Shown here: positions 47,785 through 64,000 of the stretch, piece by piece
Layout of the letters: each line of letters begins with the position of its first letter
Numbering within the stretch: position 1 is the stretch's first letter
Assembly: GCA_012295275.1 (NCBI GenBank)
Contig: CM022676.1
Span: 12,971,660 to 13,035,659 of the forward strand
From: Chrysomallon squamiferum
Taxonomy: Eukaryota; Mollusca; Gastropoda; Neomphalida; Peltospiridae
Length of the DNA: 64,000 bases
Direction: 5' to 3'
Notes under the pieces: generated by a model
Databases searched by the model: none
What the model was told of the DNA's origin: nothing
What the model saw: the letters and a program-made list of their open reading frames with translations, nothing else
Made by a program: the position numbers and the translations under genes

Positions 47785-49200
47785 CCGTATATACTTTGTG
47801 TACAAGGCGACCTTATGTATAAGTCGATGTGTATTTTAAGACCACAAATTGCGTCATTTTAGGTATTACTTGTGTATAAGTCGACTGTAGAGATTCAGGC
47901 ACCGTCACTATTTTAGACCAGTGTGACAGCCATGAAGCCTACATTGTACGCCTACTGTAACATAACTTGCACGAGCTGTAACTTGCACGAACATACCATA
48001 ATAACGTAAATGCATGTATTACACGAGCTATAGCCTAAATGTATCATAAATAGTATCTTTAATGTAATAGGTCTAACATGGAGACCTAACTTTTACCGTT
48101 ATATTTAGCCGTTCTATGATATTTTATAAAACTTTATGGCCATAGCCCCAAAATATTGTATATGATGCCAGGCAAACGAAATAAATATACTGCACAACGG
48201 TTTGGGTAATTAGATTTGCTGAAATTTAACAATTCTGCTGCTGGACGGGAGTATGGAGTCAGTGAAAAACTTGTTGGGACTGGAGAAAATGATTTACTAA
48301 ATTACTTGAAATGCCAAAAAGTGAAGTGTGCTTTGACAGAAGCAAAAAAGTCAAAACATCCGGAAGAAAAGACACTTTTTGAGTCGGTCAAGCAAAAGTA
48401 GACAAGACGGCTGTATAAGTTACAAGGGTGCTATCCGTTTACAAAGCAGTTGGCTAAGAAGGCAGGAATTACGGATTTAAAAGCCAGTCCGGTGCACGCT
48501 GTTCATGAAAAAGCATCATTTAGTTCACAAAAAAACAAAACCGCCCAGTGTTTACCCAGAGAGCTTGATGATAAAATAAATAAAGCCACAGATTTGGTTA
48601 TCCGTCACAGAGAAAAATGCGCTTTGCTTTTGTATTGCGTAACATGGATGAAAACGCCAATGACGTTTGACATGCCATCGAATAACTGTTAACAAGATCG
48701 GGAGAAAACCATTTAGTGGAAAACGACAGGCCATGAAAGTCAAAAATCACCGTTATTTTAGGCTGTATGCAGACGGAACAAAGTTTAAACCTATGGTAGT
48801 TTTCAAGCGCAAAACCATGCCAAAAGAAAATTTCCAGCGGCGTATTAATACACCGCACATCCAAAAAGGGTGGTTGGATGCGGCCGGATGCAAGCTCTTG
48901 GTTAACCAAGTATGGAGCAATCCATTCAGATGGATTATGAAAAGAAAAAGTCTTTGTTAGTATAGACATGTTCAAAGTTAATACCCAGATTCCCGTAAAA
49001 GATTCGGCGCCCACCCCAGTTCTACGCTATTCATAAACTTCGACGCACAAACATCGCCTGGAACACCACCGGCGCATTTTTGAACTGAAGTGGATGTTAA
49101 AGGAAAAGACGTTCACAAAGCAATGGCGAGAAATCAGCCATGCGAGCGGCGCGACGCCCGGCGCGCCAATCCCGGGCTTGTATTTCTGACTGGGTAGACT
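47785..49200 (+). mobile_element. pogo/Tigger-like transposon relic
   Basis: Plus-strand fragments in shifting frames: KFNNSAAGREYGVSEKLVG (HTH), SSQKNKTAQCLPRELDDKI, TPMTFDMPSNN, KPMVVFKRKTMPKENF, GCKLLVNQVWSN, the order of a CENP-B-type/DDE_1 transposase. The Asp block near 48650 is disrupted by an extra base, and several stops intervene. Inactive. Confidence 0.75.
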
Positions 49201-49920
49201 CACAAACAAAGAAAATAATAAAAATACTGACAGCTGTAGACAACATGGCGGAATCTCGGAGAAGCTAAATAACTACAATGAACAACAAACCGGACCAGGA
49301 ACAAGATAACAGAGTAAAAGATAGTTGCTAGCATGATAACGGGTTTTTCCTTCCCTTGTTTACTCAGTTACAGAACAGTGTAGTGTATCTGTGTGATAAA
49401 AATAAAACTTGTTTTAGATAAACTCGCGCATGACAAAGAGTACGACAAAACAGATTAGAAAACAATAGAAAACTGGATACATTATACTGTATGTGTGTGT
49501 GTGTGTGAGACTATGTGTGTGCGTGAGAAAGACAGAGAGAAACATAGAAAGAAAGATATTGTAAACACAAACACTAATACACCTCTCTCTGTTTCTTTTC
49601 TCTCTCTCTTTCTGTCTGTCTGTGTGTGTGTGCGTGTGTGTGTGTTTATTCTTTAATCTACTTACTTAATATTTCTGACTGGGTAGGTGACATACACAAG
49701 AAGAAAATAATAAAAATATCAACAGCTGTAGACAACATTTATGTATAAATAACTTGGACCAGACCCAGAAGAAGATAACAAGTAAAAGATTAAAAGAGTA
49801 AAAGTGTAAAAGATTGTTGTTAGGATCGTATCAGGTTTTTCCTTCCCTTGTTTACTCAGTTATAGAACAGTGTGGTGTTTCTGTGTGATAAAAATAAAAC
49901 TTGTTTTAGATAAACTCCCG
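49187..49920 (+). repeat. Diverged direct duplication (~245 bases) around microsatellites
   Basis: TTTCTGACTGGGTAG and CAGCTGTAGACAAC onward to AACTTGTTTTAGATAAACTC occurs at 49187-49427 and again at 49672-49918. AG- and GT-rich simple sequence lies between and after. No coding signal. Confidence 0.7.
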
Positions 49921-50094
49921 AGAGAGAGAGAGAGAGACAGAGAGAGAGAGAGACAGAGAGAAAGAGCGAGAGAGAGAGAGAGAGAGAAATAAATAAAACA
50001 GGCAGAGACAGATATATGTATATTTGTCTGTGTTTAGTTTTGGTAATGTTTAGTCATTTATATACAGATAAATTTACTGAACAGAGGTATTTCA

Positions 50095-50165
50095 CATTTC
50101 ACTGCGCATGTGCGCGTTGCTGGGTAATTCGAGGACGAAGATCGCGAGATCTCGCCAAAATAGAA
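50095..50165 (+). promoter_or_regulatory. Isolated CpG-rich patch with NRF-1-like word
   Basis: ACTGCGCATGTGCGCGTTGC followed by GATCGCGAGATCTCGCC stands out from AT-rich surroundings. It resembles NRF-1 (GCGCATGCGC) and palindromic CGCG promoter words. No gene start is visible beside it. Confidence 0.3.
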
Positions 50166-50569
50166 ATCGGTTACAAAATAAATGGTTTATTTAAAGAGTT
50201 TTCTTAAGCATAAAGTATGTATACTTGTGAGTGTTTGTGCTAATTACACCTAACAATAACTGTAATTAGACAAGATACTGGTTTTAACCTATAAGGAAAT
50301 ACGTTGCTCACATTTCCTTCATAAAGAAAAGATTTAACTAATCATGTTACTGTAGTTTTGTTTGTTGAACAGACTATGCGGCCATGTTGTCAGAGTTCAA
50401 TCAGAGATGTGTCTGCAACAAAGTAAATACTCTGACTGTAAATGACATCACTACAAAGACTTGCTGAACAAACAAGTTATTGCAAATGTTTGTAGTAATC
50501 TGTGGGTGATGGACCCCTGCTACCCTTGATCTGGACTTGAATTGTTTTCAGAGGTGATTTTTCAATTGT

Positions 50570-50780
50570 ACTGTCTGTGTGTGTGTGTGTGTTTCTGTCT
50601 GTGTATGTGTGGGTGTCTGTATCTGTGTGTGTCTGTGTGTGTGTGTATGTGTGTGTGTGCTGTGTGTGTGTGTGTGTGTGTGTATGTGTGTGTCTGTGTG
50701 TGTGTGTCTGTGTGTGTCTGTGAGTGTGTGTGAGTGTATGTGTGTGTCTGTGTGAGTATGTGTCTGTGTGTCTGTGTGAA
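50570..50780 (+). repeat. GT/CTGT microsatellite
   Basis: Long GT array with interspersed CT and AT units. Open frames across it on both strands are artefacts. Confidence 0.9.
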
Positions 50781-50826
50781 TAAGCAAACAGGCTCCCATT
50801 ATTGTAGGTGGGAGATGACAGGCTGG

Positions 50827-50850
50827 ATAACAGAATTTATGTTAATATTA

Positions 50851-50894
<44 letters not shown>

Positions 50895-50924
50895 CATACA
50901 TAATATTAACATAAATTCTGTTAT
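50827..50924. repeat. Perfect 27-base inverted repeat around (TA)n
   Basis: ATAACAGAATTTATGTTAAT and the rest of a 27-base arm (50827-50853) are mirrored exactly at 50898-50924, separated by a 44-base TA-rich loop. Strong hairpin or cruciform potential; possibly a tiny MITE. Confidence 0.85.
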
Positions 50925-51295
50925 GTTAATAGATACATGTATATGTACACTCACATATACAGAATATACTGAGACGCACAAATACGTCCTCATTTTGACA
51001 TGGGTGTATTTACAATATTTATACATGCATGTGTTTCCAGTAAACAAATTAAATATATCCATCCGAGAAATATTTATAACTTTTCAAACTTTTAAACGCT
51101 CGTATGGAATGCCTCTAAAATGTTTTATTTGTACTTTTTACAAAACAGCCTTTCAATCTGACGTCATCAAAACACTTGGGTACGAGTTGCACAGACTTTG
51201 ACAAGTTGTTGCACTGCTTTTTAGTTTGAACCTTTCCACTGTAAATTTCAGTGAACCGTTTTCTACAGACATTCTACCATATAATTAGAAATACA

Positions 51296-51714
51296 TACAT
51301 GTTAGAAATACGTACATGTTAGAAATACGTACATGTTAGAAATACGTACATGTTAGAAATATGTACATGTTAGAAATGTGTACATGTTAGAAATACGTAC
51401 ATGTTAGAAATACGTACATGTTAGAAATACGTACATGTTAGAAATACGTACATGTTAGAAATATGTACATGTTAGAGATATGTACATGTTAGAAATACGT
51501 ACGTGTTAGAAATCTGTACATTTTAGAAATGTGTACATGTTAGAAATATGTACGTGTTAGAAATGTGTACATGTTAGAAATATGTACATGTTAGAAACAC
51601 GTACGTTTTAGAAATACGTACGTGTTAGAAATACGTACATGTTAGAAATATGTACATGTTAGAAATACATACATGTTAGAAATATGTACATGTTAGAAAT
51701 ATGTACGTGTTAGC
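51296..51714 (+). repeat. 17-base minisatellite, about 24 copies
   Basis: Unit TTAGAAATACGTACATG with variants at two or three positions. Contains TACGTA/GTAC palindromes. Noncoding. Confidence 0.92.
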
Positions 51715-52005
51715 TGTCAAAGTTTAAAGTCTTCTACGAAGCTATTCATGTCGCCCATAACAACCTGTCTGTCTCGACCTCAATTTGTAAATAGACTACT
51801 TTCAGTCTAGCTTGTCAAGGGACGTTACTCCTCTGTTGTTGTAAAAATGATGTCTGTCATTTGAAAAGTATTACACATATGAAGTGTCTTTATTTCTTTA
51901 GATACAAGCTTTTCTTATTTTCTTTATTAATTAAAAAAAGCAGAAAGTTATATCATTCTAAATTTTATTGTTTTCATACAATTTATTACAATTTCTGAGT
52001 AACAT

Positions 52006-52006
52006 C

Positions 52007-52071
<65 letters not shown>

Positions 52072-52072
52072 T
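52006..52072 (+). repeat. AAT microsatellite
   Basis: About 22 AAT units. Confidence 0.95.
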
Positions 52073-52954
52073 ATAACAATTAAAATAAATTAACATAATT
52101 TCAATGTTTGAAGGTTTAGTTCAGTATACAAATTAACAAAACATAATTTAACAAGTAAATGGTATAATTTCAATATCAAAATTTTGAGACATTTCAATAA
52201 AAATGTTTAGAACCGCATCTCAAATGATATAATTTTCTGAGGATACATATTGGAAGTAATTTCTTACAGGAGAAAGGCATGACAGGATGTAGTTAGCAAC
52301 TATTAAAACTTAAATAGGTCTTTTATGTTGAATTAGTAGAGTGAAGAGAAATTGTTGATATCATTTATAAATTTCTTTTTATTTCTGTGAATGTAGAAAA
52401 TTATTTTATAAATGTTAAGCTGTATTTTCTCGTACATATTTGTCATCCAGAACGAAATAAACATCGTGTCAGTGTTTGTTTTGAGTTACCTTCATTAAAT
52501 AACAAATGCGCATAATAATAATAATAAAAAACAACAACCATGATGTCACATGGTGAAGGTTTTGTTTACGGTTTTTTCTACACCTAGGAAATAAAGCAAT
52601 GCTTCCTACTCACATGTTTGAGGTAAGTTTAAACAATTAACATAACTATACAGCTAAAAGTTCTGTTTTTCATAAGGAGATTTTTAGACATACATAAACA
52701 ACCTCGTATCTCCAAAGTTTCACAATGAATTTCACTCACAAACTGAACAAAACGTTGCCGTCTGCTGACATTCAGAACACTGTCATACAATTAGGCCACG
52801 CCCACTTCAGTCTATTTTTATAGAACTCACTTACACGTTCTGTGTCAAAACCCATACCGCGTTAAAAAGATAAGAATGTTTCAGTATACACATACTAACT
52901 ACAAACAAACAAAAACACGCAATATATAATGAATGTAACATTTATATTTTAGTC

Positions 52955-52957
<3 letters not shown>

Positions 52958-53030
<73 letters not shown>
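52958..53030 (+). repeat. AT microsatellite
   Basis: About 30 AT units, then TATATATATT. Confidence 0.95.
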
Positions 53031-53324
53031 ACGTTCAGTCTCTGTCAGTAACAACAAGAAAAACATCTTTATTTCTGCACAACGCGAGATTGTTGCTTAT
53101 CTGCGTCAAAACTGACACCACGAGGATACATCTTCATCTTCCAGAACGAAATAAACATTTCCATCATTTTGAGAGAAATTCAGTTCTTCATCTACGTTCT
53201 CACAGTTGATGTCGTCTGCTTTTAATGAATACTGAGATGAATTTACGTCAGTGTGGTTATATAAACTGGAATCACAGAAGTTTGGAACAACGGCTTCTGT
53301 TGTGTCGTAGTCGTCGACGTTTGT

Positions 53325-59203
<5,879 letters not shown>

Positions 59204-59496
59204 CTACGTATTAGAAAATATACTGAGCAAAATTTGTTAAGGATATCATAACGAGTGACCAACTTTTAGTTATTAGCTAGTTCGATAAAATTTGAACCAA
59301 AATGTTGTTGTATTTAAAATGTTCTGTTAGCTTTAAAGGAGTATATACGGCGTTGTATAATATTATATATACATCACATAAACTTGTTGTCTCAAATCTT
59401 TTCACCCATAGAGAGATTACACATATTAAACTTATTATGGACACCTTAATATTAACTTAAAATACGTCAGTTTATTTATTCTTTGTCCTGCTTTTG

Positions 59497-59543
<47 letters not shown>

Positions 59544-59589
59544 ATATATATACATATACATATACATATACATACATATATATATATAT
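59204..59589. other. Intron or flank ending in a TA microsatellite
   Basis: No exon seen. A TA/CATA array (59501-59589) runs into the assembly gap, which it probably caused. Confidence 0.6.
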
Positions 59590-59789
59590 NNNNNNNNNNN
59601 NNNNNNNNNNNNNNNNNNNNNNNNNNNNNNNNNNNNNNNNNNNNNNNNNNNNNNNNNNNNNNNNNNNNNNNNNNNNNNNNNNNNNNNNNNNNNNNNNNNN
59701 NNNNNNNNNNNNNNNNNNNNNNNNNNNNNNNNNNNNNNNNNNNNNNNNNNNNNNNNNNNNNNNNNNNNNNNNNNNNNNNNNNNNNNNNN
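59590..59789. other. Assembly gap of 200 N
   Basis: Exactly 200 undetermined bases, suggesting a placeholder of unknown true size. Order and orientation of the two sides rest on scaffolding, not on sequence. Confidence 0.95.
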
Positions 59790-59810
59790 GTCCAATTTGT
59801 TTTGTTTTAG

Positions 59811-60071
59811 ATGGTCCAGACTCTGTTACACTCACTTTAACATCACCTGTTGAAGTGGTAGAAGGACACAGTCTCAGTGTTGACTGTGTTGCTGTGTGTA
59901 AGCCAAGCTGTTCCTACTCGTGGAAGCTGGGAAATGATGAACTCACATCAAACTCTCAACTGAGACTGACAAACATCAGCAGGAATGAAGCAGAAAATGT
60001 TTACACGTGTACAGTGACAAACTCTGAAACAAAACAGTCTGAAAGTAACAGTTTAACACTGACTGTCTACT
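59811..60071 (+). CDS. Gene 3 (partial) Ig exon
   Basis: 261 bases, phase 1 to 1, acceptor GTTTTAG just after the gap. VEGHSLSVDC, SYSWKLG, NEAENVYTC. Nearly identical to 5157-5411, with two extra codons (TLTLTSP versus TLSSP) near the start. Confidence 0.8.
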
Positions 60072-61449
60072 GTGAGTCACTCAGATTTTTCTTTGATATT
60101 ATTTATGTCAAGTTAACGATTTCATTTACAGCATTTACATTAGGATAATTCCAAAACTAAATAGTCTAAAACTGACATTCGGCGCTTACAGTGAGTTATT
60201 CAGTATTTAGTTAATAATATTATGTAATTTATATCAAATTAAAATATTTTTTTATGAATTTACAGTAACAAACTTTAAAACAAAACATGAACAAAAAATC
60301 AGTGGAAATTGACAGTTTACTGCGATTCATTCAATTCTTACTTGCGAAATAATTAATATTATCTCATATTAACTACTGATTTAAAGGCATGTTATTTTCA
60401 GTATTTTCTTGTTGCAAATTTCAGTATACAATTTAATTAATAAGATTAAACCATAATAATGACAATCCATTCTGTCAGATTTATAATTTCATATTTTCTG
60501 CTTCTTTGTAATTAAGGATTCTAGTATCATTCTTCACAAAGTAAACTATGTATGACTTGACGGAACCTCATTAGTGCCTCTTTGCCAGGCTTATTTTTAA
60601 TCATAATTTTGTATTCTTATTTTGATATGGCCATTTCAAGCAGAATCACTGCTACATTTTATATTCAGTATATAATTATATTGCAGTTCTTATATTAAGC
60701 TGTAGTATATAATCATGTTTATAAATTCATATTTTCACGGTTCTTCGATGTTTACCTAATTAATATCGGAATATGGGGGCAACTACACAACAGTTAAATA
60801 TCAGAGAGTATGCAGACGTCAGTGGGCTGTTTAGAAACTGTATTGTATAATTAGGAGAAGTTCCGATATTTTATAAACTAAGAAACACTGGGATTAACAA
60901 ACGGAAAGTAAGCATTTAAAGTTGCAAAGTAAATTCAGAAGGCTATTTGCAGGCTCAAGACAAAGGATCACTCAGGTAGTGGTAATTATTGTTTAAATGT
61001 TGTTGTTTTTTTTATGTAACAGACATGTTGACTGATAGAAGATGGCCAAGTATATTTCTGTTGGATATTGTATTGTGTTATTCTGTGGTACTTACTTACG
61101 CTTGAAAACTAAGTAAAAAACTAAGATAACGTATTTTAATAACTAAAAGCTTAATTAGAAAGTTAGAATAAGCAACTGGGCTCAATTATATCAACGCTAT
61201 TTGCTTTTTTATCGTGAGAATCATACGATTAAATTATATGTTACCGTTGATGCTTAATTTATGTGAAATATATATAACTCAATTTGCTCGTATATGAAAT
61301 CAATTTTTCCAACTGAAATTATTTGAAATACCATTAATCCGTTACACACCCCCTAAAAAAAATGGTATCCTCCTAAAAGTTATATGTTCAATAATCATAC
61401 AGGTAATAGTCGTACAATCTGGAAAGCAGTAAGTAAGCTGGGCACCCCT
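60072..61449 (+). other. Gene 3 intron
   Basis: Counterpart of 5412-6850; small indels and substitutions only. No extra exon. Confidence 0.65.
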
Positions 61450-61802
61450 GTTTTGTGAATAATCAACTAGTCTTGGCGGTGGGCAGCATGTGTTCATGGT
61501 TACTCAGTTACATGGAGATGTTTCTCTTAAATAGAAGATCTTTGAAGAAGACATGTTTACACAGTGAATCCGCAGGACTGCCAGACTAACTGTAATACCA
61601 CAAGACAAAATTCAGGACGCATGGATTGAAGCCATGGACTCGACACCAAATGTTCCTCGTGCCCAAGAGTTCAGTGACTACGTGGTCGACAGCTGGATTG
61701 AAGATGATGCTCTGGAAAAACCATGAGACCAATGGGCCACGCACTAACAACAATCTGCATCAACTGCAGCAGAGAGACAAGACGCCCCTTCAATTCTTAG
61801 AT
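61450..61802 (+). mobile_element. MULE-like transposase relic (copy 2)
   Basis: Same fragment as 6850-7214 with more lesions. Here the PRTNNNLHQLQQRD block is in frame (61626-61841). Confidence 0.6.
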
Positions 61803-62097
61803 GTTGTAGGCCGCTGGTTTTCATACCGCGACCCTTTCTGAGCAACTCAATAAGACCGATGACCCCCTTTAAAAATTTTGATTCAGTTATATCTAGGGTT
61901 ACCATATTTTTATCAACCAAAGACAGTACAAAAGAAATCTATATTCACGTTTTTATTTATTCCTCTTTCCAAGTCAAGTTGAAAAAAGCTAATATATACT
62001 CTCACTCAGGAACGATCTCGCGACCCCCAGAGAAAAGGCTGGAGACCTCTCTGATGGTCGCGACCCCCAGGTTGAAAACCTATGCTGTAGGCTATCT
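61800..62097 (+). mobile_element. hAT-like MITE relic (copy 2)
   Basis: Better preserved ends: GGCCGCTGGTTTTCATACCG and CCCAGGTTGAAAACCTATGC around a CGCGACCCCC core. Confidence 0.5.
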
Positions 62098-62389
62098 ACT
62101 GAAACCTAAGTGATCAAGTTATCTGGATGAAATAAAATAATTATTTACCTTTCTTTCATTTATTGCCGGTAGACAAAAATATATACAACTATGTGGGATC
62201 ACACCATTTTTATCTGGGTAACGGGCAGATGATTAAGTGAGCACCAAACCTTGACCTGTGCTGTTATAAACTGTATGACAAATAAGCATATGACCCAACA
62301 GGTTTTTTTGTAACGTGCTTTTAAATAAGAAAAAATGTATTTATAAATGACAAATATTGTCAAACAAAAAAAAACAAACGAAAAGAGAA

Positions 62390-62900
62390 TGTAAACAAAT
62401 AAATTGGTTTTGTAAAGTGTACTTATCTTCGACATTAGACAAATTATTTTGACGCCTTTGGCTGGAGATACAGGCTTTATCGACTCCTTCATGGTACATA
62501 TCATAGAAGTACTACGCTCGTACTGCCTAGCCAAGTCGACTATATGTACACCTAGCTCATGTTTTTCTATGAATTCAAGACTTAATTCAAGGGACATCAT
62601 CCGTTTTGTCTTCTCTGTACTGTCCTTTGCACTCACTTTCCTAGGAGCCATAGTCTGAAAAAAGACATTTGGCAAAGTACAGCACAAAACACGAGCACAA
62701 CACAACAGAGATGCTTCCGCGGTGAGGTAACCACGTGAAGTAAACAAGTGAGACGCGGGATCCTGAGCGGATGTTGTGTTTTTCGTTGCGCCAACTAGCG
62801 GCCGCATATCTTAAACTCACTTTAACTCGAATTTTCGCTCGCAACTCGAAGCAAAATATCGATAGGGCGGCTGCTCGTAATTCGGAGCACTAGTAAGTCG

Positions 62901-62905
<5 letters not shown>
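62390..62905 (-). mobile_element. pogo/Tigger-like element relic (copy 2)
   Basis: From Met at 62651 on the minus strand: MAPRKVSAKDSTEKTKRMMS, LELSLEFIEKHELGVHIVDL. Outer end GTAAGTCGAGG next to a CT array. Counterpart of 7780-8305. Confidence 0.6.
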
Positions 62906-62958
<53 letters not shown>

Positions 62959-62978
62959 ATATATATATATATATATTC
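62905..62978 (+). repeat. (CT)n then (TA)n microsatellite
   Basis: Expanded in copy 2 only; copy 1 has just a few CT units at the same place (8298-8308). Confidence 0.9.
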
Positions 62979-63544
62979 GGTAACATATAATTTAATTGTA
63001 CGATTCTCAAAATACAAAGGCAAATAGCTTTGATAAATAATACTATTTTAATTCATATTCAATTCGTGTTTCCGTTATTATTCTCTAATGGATACAGACC
63101 TGTCATTTAATAGTTCAAGATGTCTCAGATCATTAACATCTTATCACTTGACGCTATTAAAATCGCTACGCTATAGCCGGACGAGCCAATATTATAAATA
63201 AAACCAGTACGTATATTTAAAATAATAAACTACACAGGACGAATATGGAGAAGAAAACACAACAGCAGCAAAGAAACATTCAATTCAGAGTAACAAAAAG
63301 TTGGAGATTTTATGATGGAAATGTTACTCATATAAAACAGACGCTTTCAAACACTCATAAAAGCAGTGTAAAGATGACAGCTGTCAGAAGTAATTCTCTT
63401 TTATCTTAATTACTAACGTATCAGATGCTTGTAAGAGTTTCTACTGAAACCAAACATAAGACATGGATTTAATAATTTTGTAACGTAAAGTGTAATTTAG
63501 TTTCGACATTTCTCAATTTTGTTTCAAATAAAATTATTTTCCAG

Positions 63545-63823
63545 ATCCTCCCAGTTCATCTCCAGTTGTTTCAGGAACAACATTTCCTGTGTTTGAGGGT
63601 GACACTGTCACACTGAACTGTTCTATAACTGGTGGAAACCCAAAACCAAATCTGAACTGGACATGTTATAATCCTGTACACTGCTCTCACAGAGAAGAAA
63701 CCAGAACGTGTACAATATCTTTCATAGCTAACAGGACTCAGAATAACAAAGTCTGTGAGTGTGTTTCTAGTTGGAAGTATGGCGACTACAACAAGAGGAA
63801 AAGTTTAATCATGTTTATTCACT
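63545..63823 (+). CDS. Gene 3 (partial) Cys-rich Ig exon
   Basis: 279 bases, phase 1 to 1, acceptor TTTTCCAG. Nearly identical to 8821-9099 (FEGDTVTLNCSITGG, VCECVSSWKYGDY). The gene continues beyond the window. Confidence 0.82.
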
Positions 63824-64000
63824 GTAAGTAATTCTTATATTGCTTGTAACTAATACACACGATTTTTCTGTTTCTGTTATAGATTATGAATTTGATATCT
63901 CAGATATTTATTGTAGACCTAAATAGTTTAGGAAAAGTAGGTTTCAGTTTTTCACGAAAGATGGGTGAAAACATCCACTGGAAATTGAACAAAGATTCGC

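Larger units (their letters stand above)
45518..53324 (-). other. Long region between proximal and distal tails
   Basis: About 7.8 kb with no exon seen. Holds a pogo-like relic (47785-49200), a diverged 245-base duplication (49187/49672), GT tracts, a hairpin (50827-50924), a 17-base minisatellite (51296-51714) and AAT (52006-52072) and AT (52958-53030) arrays. If the alternative-tail model holds, this is intron. Confidence 0.5.
59811..64000 (+). repeat. Segmental duplicate of 5157-9360
   Basis: Exons, introns and the same nested transposon fragments follow in the same order and spacing as in gene 1. Similarity is high in intron as well as exon, so duplication is recent. Similarity begins at the Ig exon; the gap hides the true left end. 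Confidence 0.85.

Noticed and set aside
50548-51201. Long open frames of Val/Cys or His/Thr on both strands
   Set aside because: They are translations of GT and TA microsatellites; no splice context or domain.
51296-51714. Regular 17-base repeats, superficially CRISPR-like
   Set aside because: Units are head to tail with no spacers and the genome is eukaryotic; this is a minisatellite.

Overview
The window is eukaryotic, AT-rich and intron-rich, crowded with microsatellites, minisatellites and decayed DNA transposons. Coding exons are short, nearly all interrupted in codon phase 1, and encode animal cell-surface receptor modules: Ig, fibronectin type III (FN3), C-type lectin (CTLD), WSC, transmembrane and tyrosine-motif tails. 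This fits an invertebrate animal. A mollusc, probably a gastropod, is my best guess, but nothing in the sequence proves the phylum.

Layout. (1) 45-14324, plus strand: a complete-looking Ig receptor gene: leader exon, IgV exon, a broken IgV exon, four more Ig exons, an FN3 exon, a membrane exon and four small tail exons. The tail carries a textbook ITAM spacing (YECL, seven residues, YEKL). (2) 14365-16225: decayed copies of the promoter plus leader-exon unit. (3) 18056-34981, plus strand: a second Ig receptor gene, a paralogue of the first, with an intact promoter and leader but several lesions: a truncated Ig exon running into a minisatellite, a partial exon duplication, a frameshifted Ig-FN3 exon, no membrane exon like that of gene 1, and a Tc1-like transposon between ectodomain and tail exons. 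(4) 34982-39842: no gene seen; one reverse transcriptase relic. (5) 39843-59203, minus strand: exons of a lectin receptor (CTLD interrupted by a WSC module, second CTLD, membrane exon) followed by two sets of tail exons. One is a stop-terminated exon close to the membrane exon; the other is a distal chain of eight exons ending in two ITIM-consensus sites. Both fit the rare phase-2 end of the membrane exon. The 5' end is missing at a 200-base assembly gap (59590-59789). (6) 59811-64000, plus strand: two Ig exons of a third copy, a roughly 4.2 kb duplicate of 5157-9360 including its old transposons.

Taken together this looks like a young, tandemly duplicating innate-immune receptor cluster. Self-contained ITAM-type Ig receptors on one strand face an ITIM-bearing lectin receptor on the other, which recalls, by analogy only, the activating and inhibitory receptor clusters of vertebrates. 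Function, ligand and expression are inference. What the sequence shows directly are the modules, splice sites, phases and tyrosine motifs.
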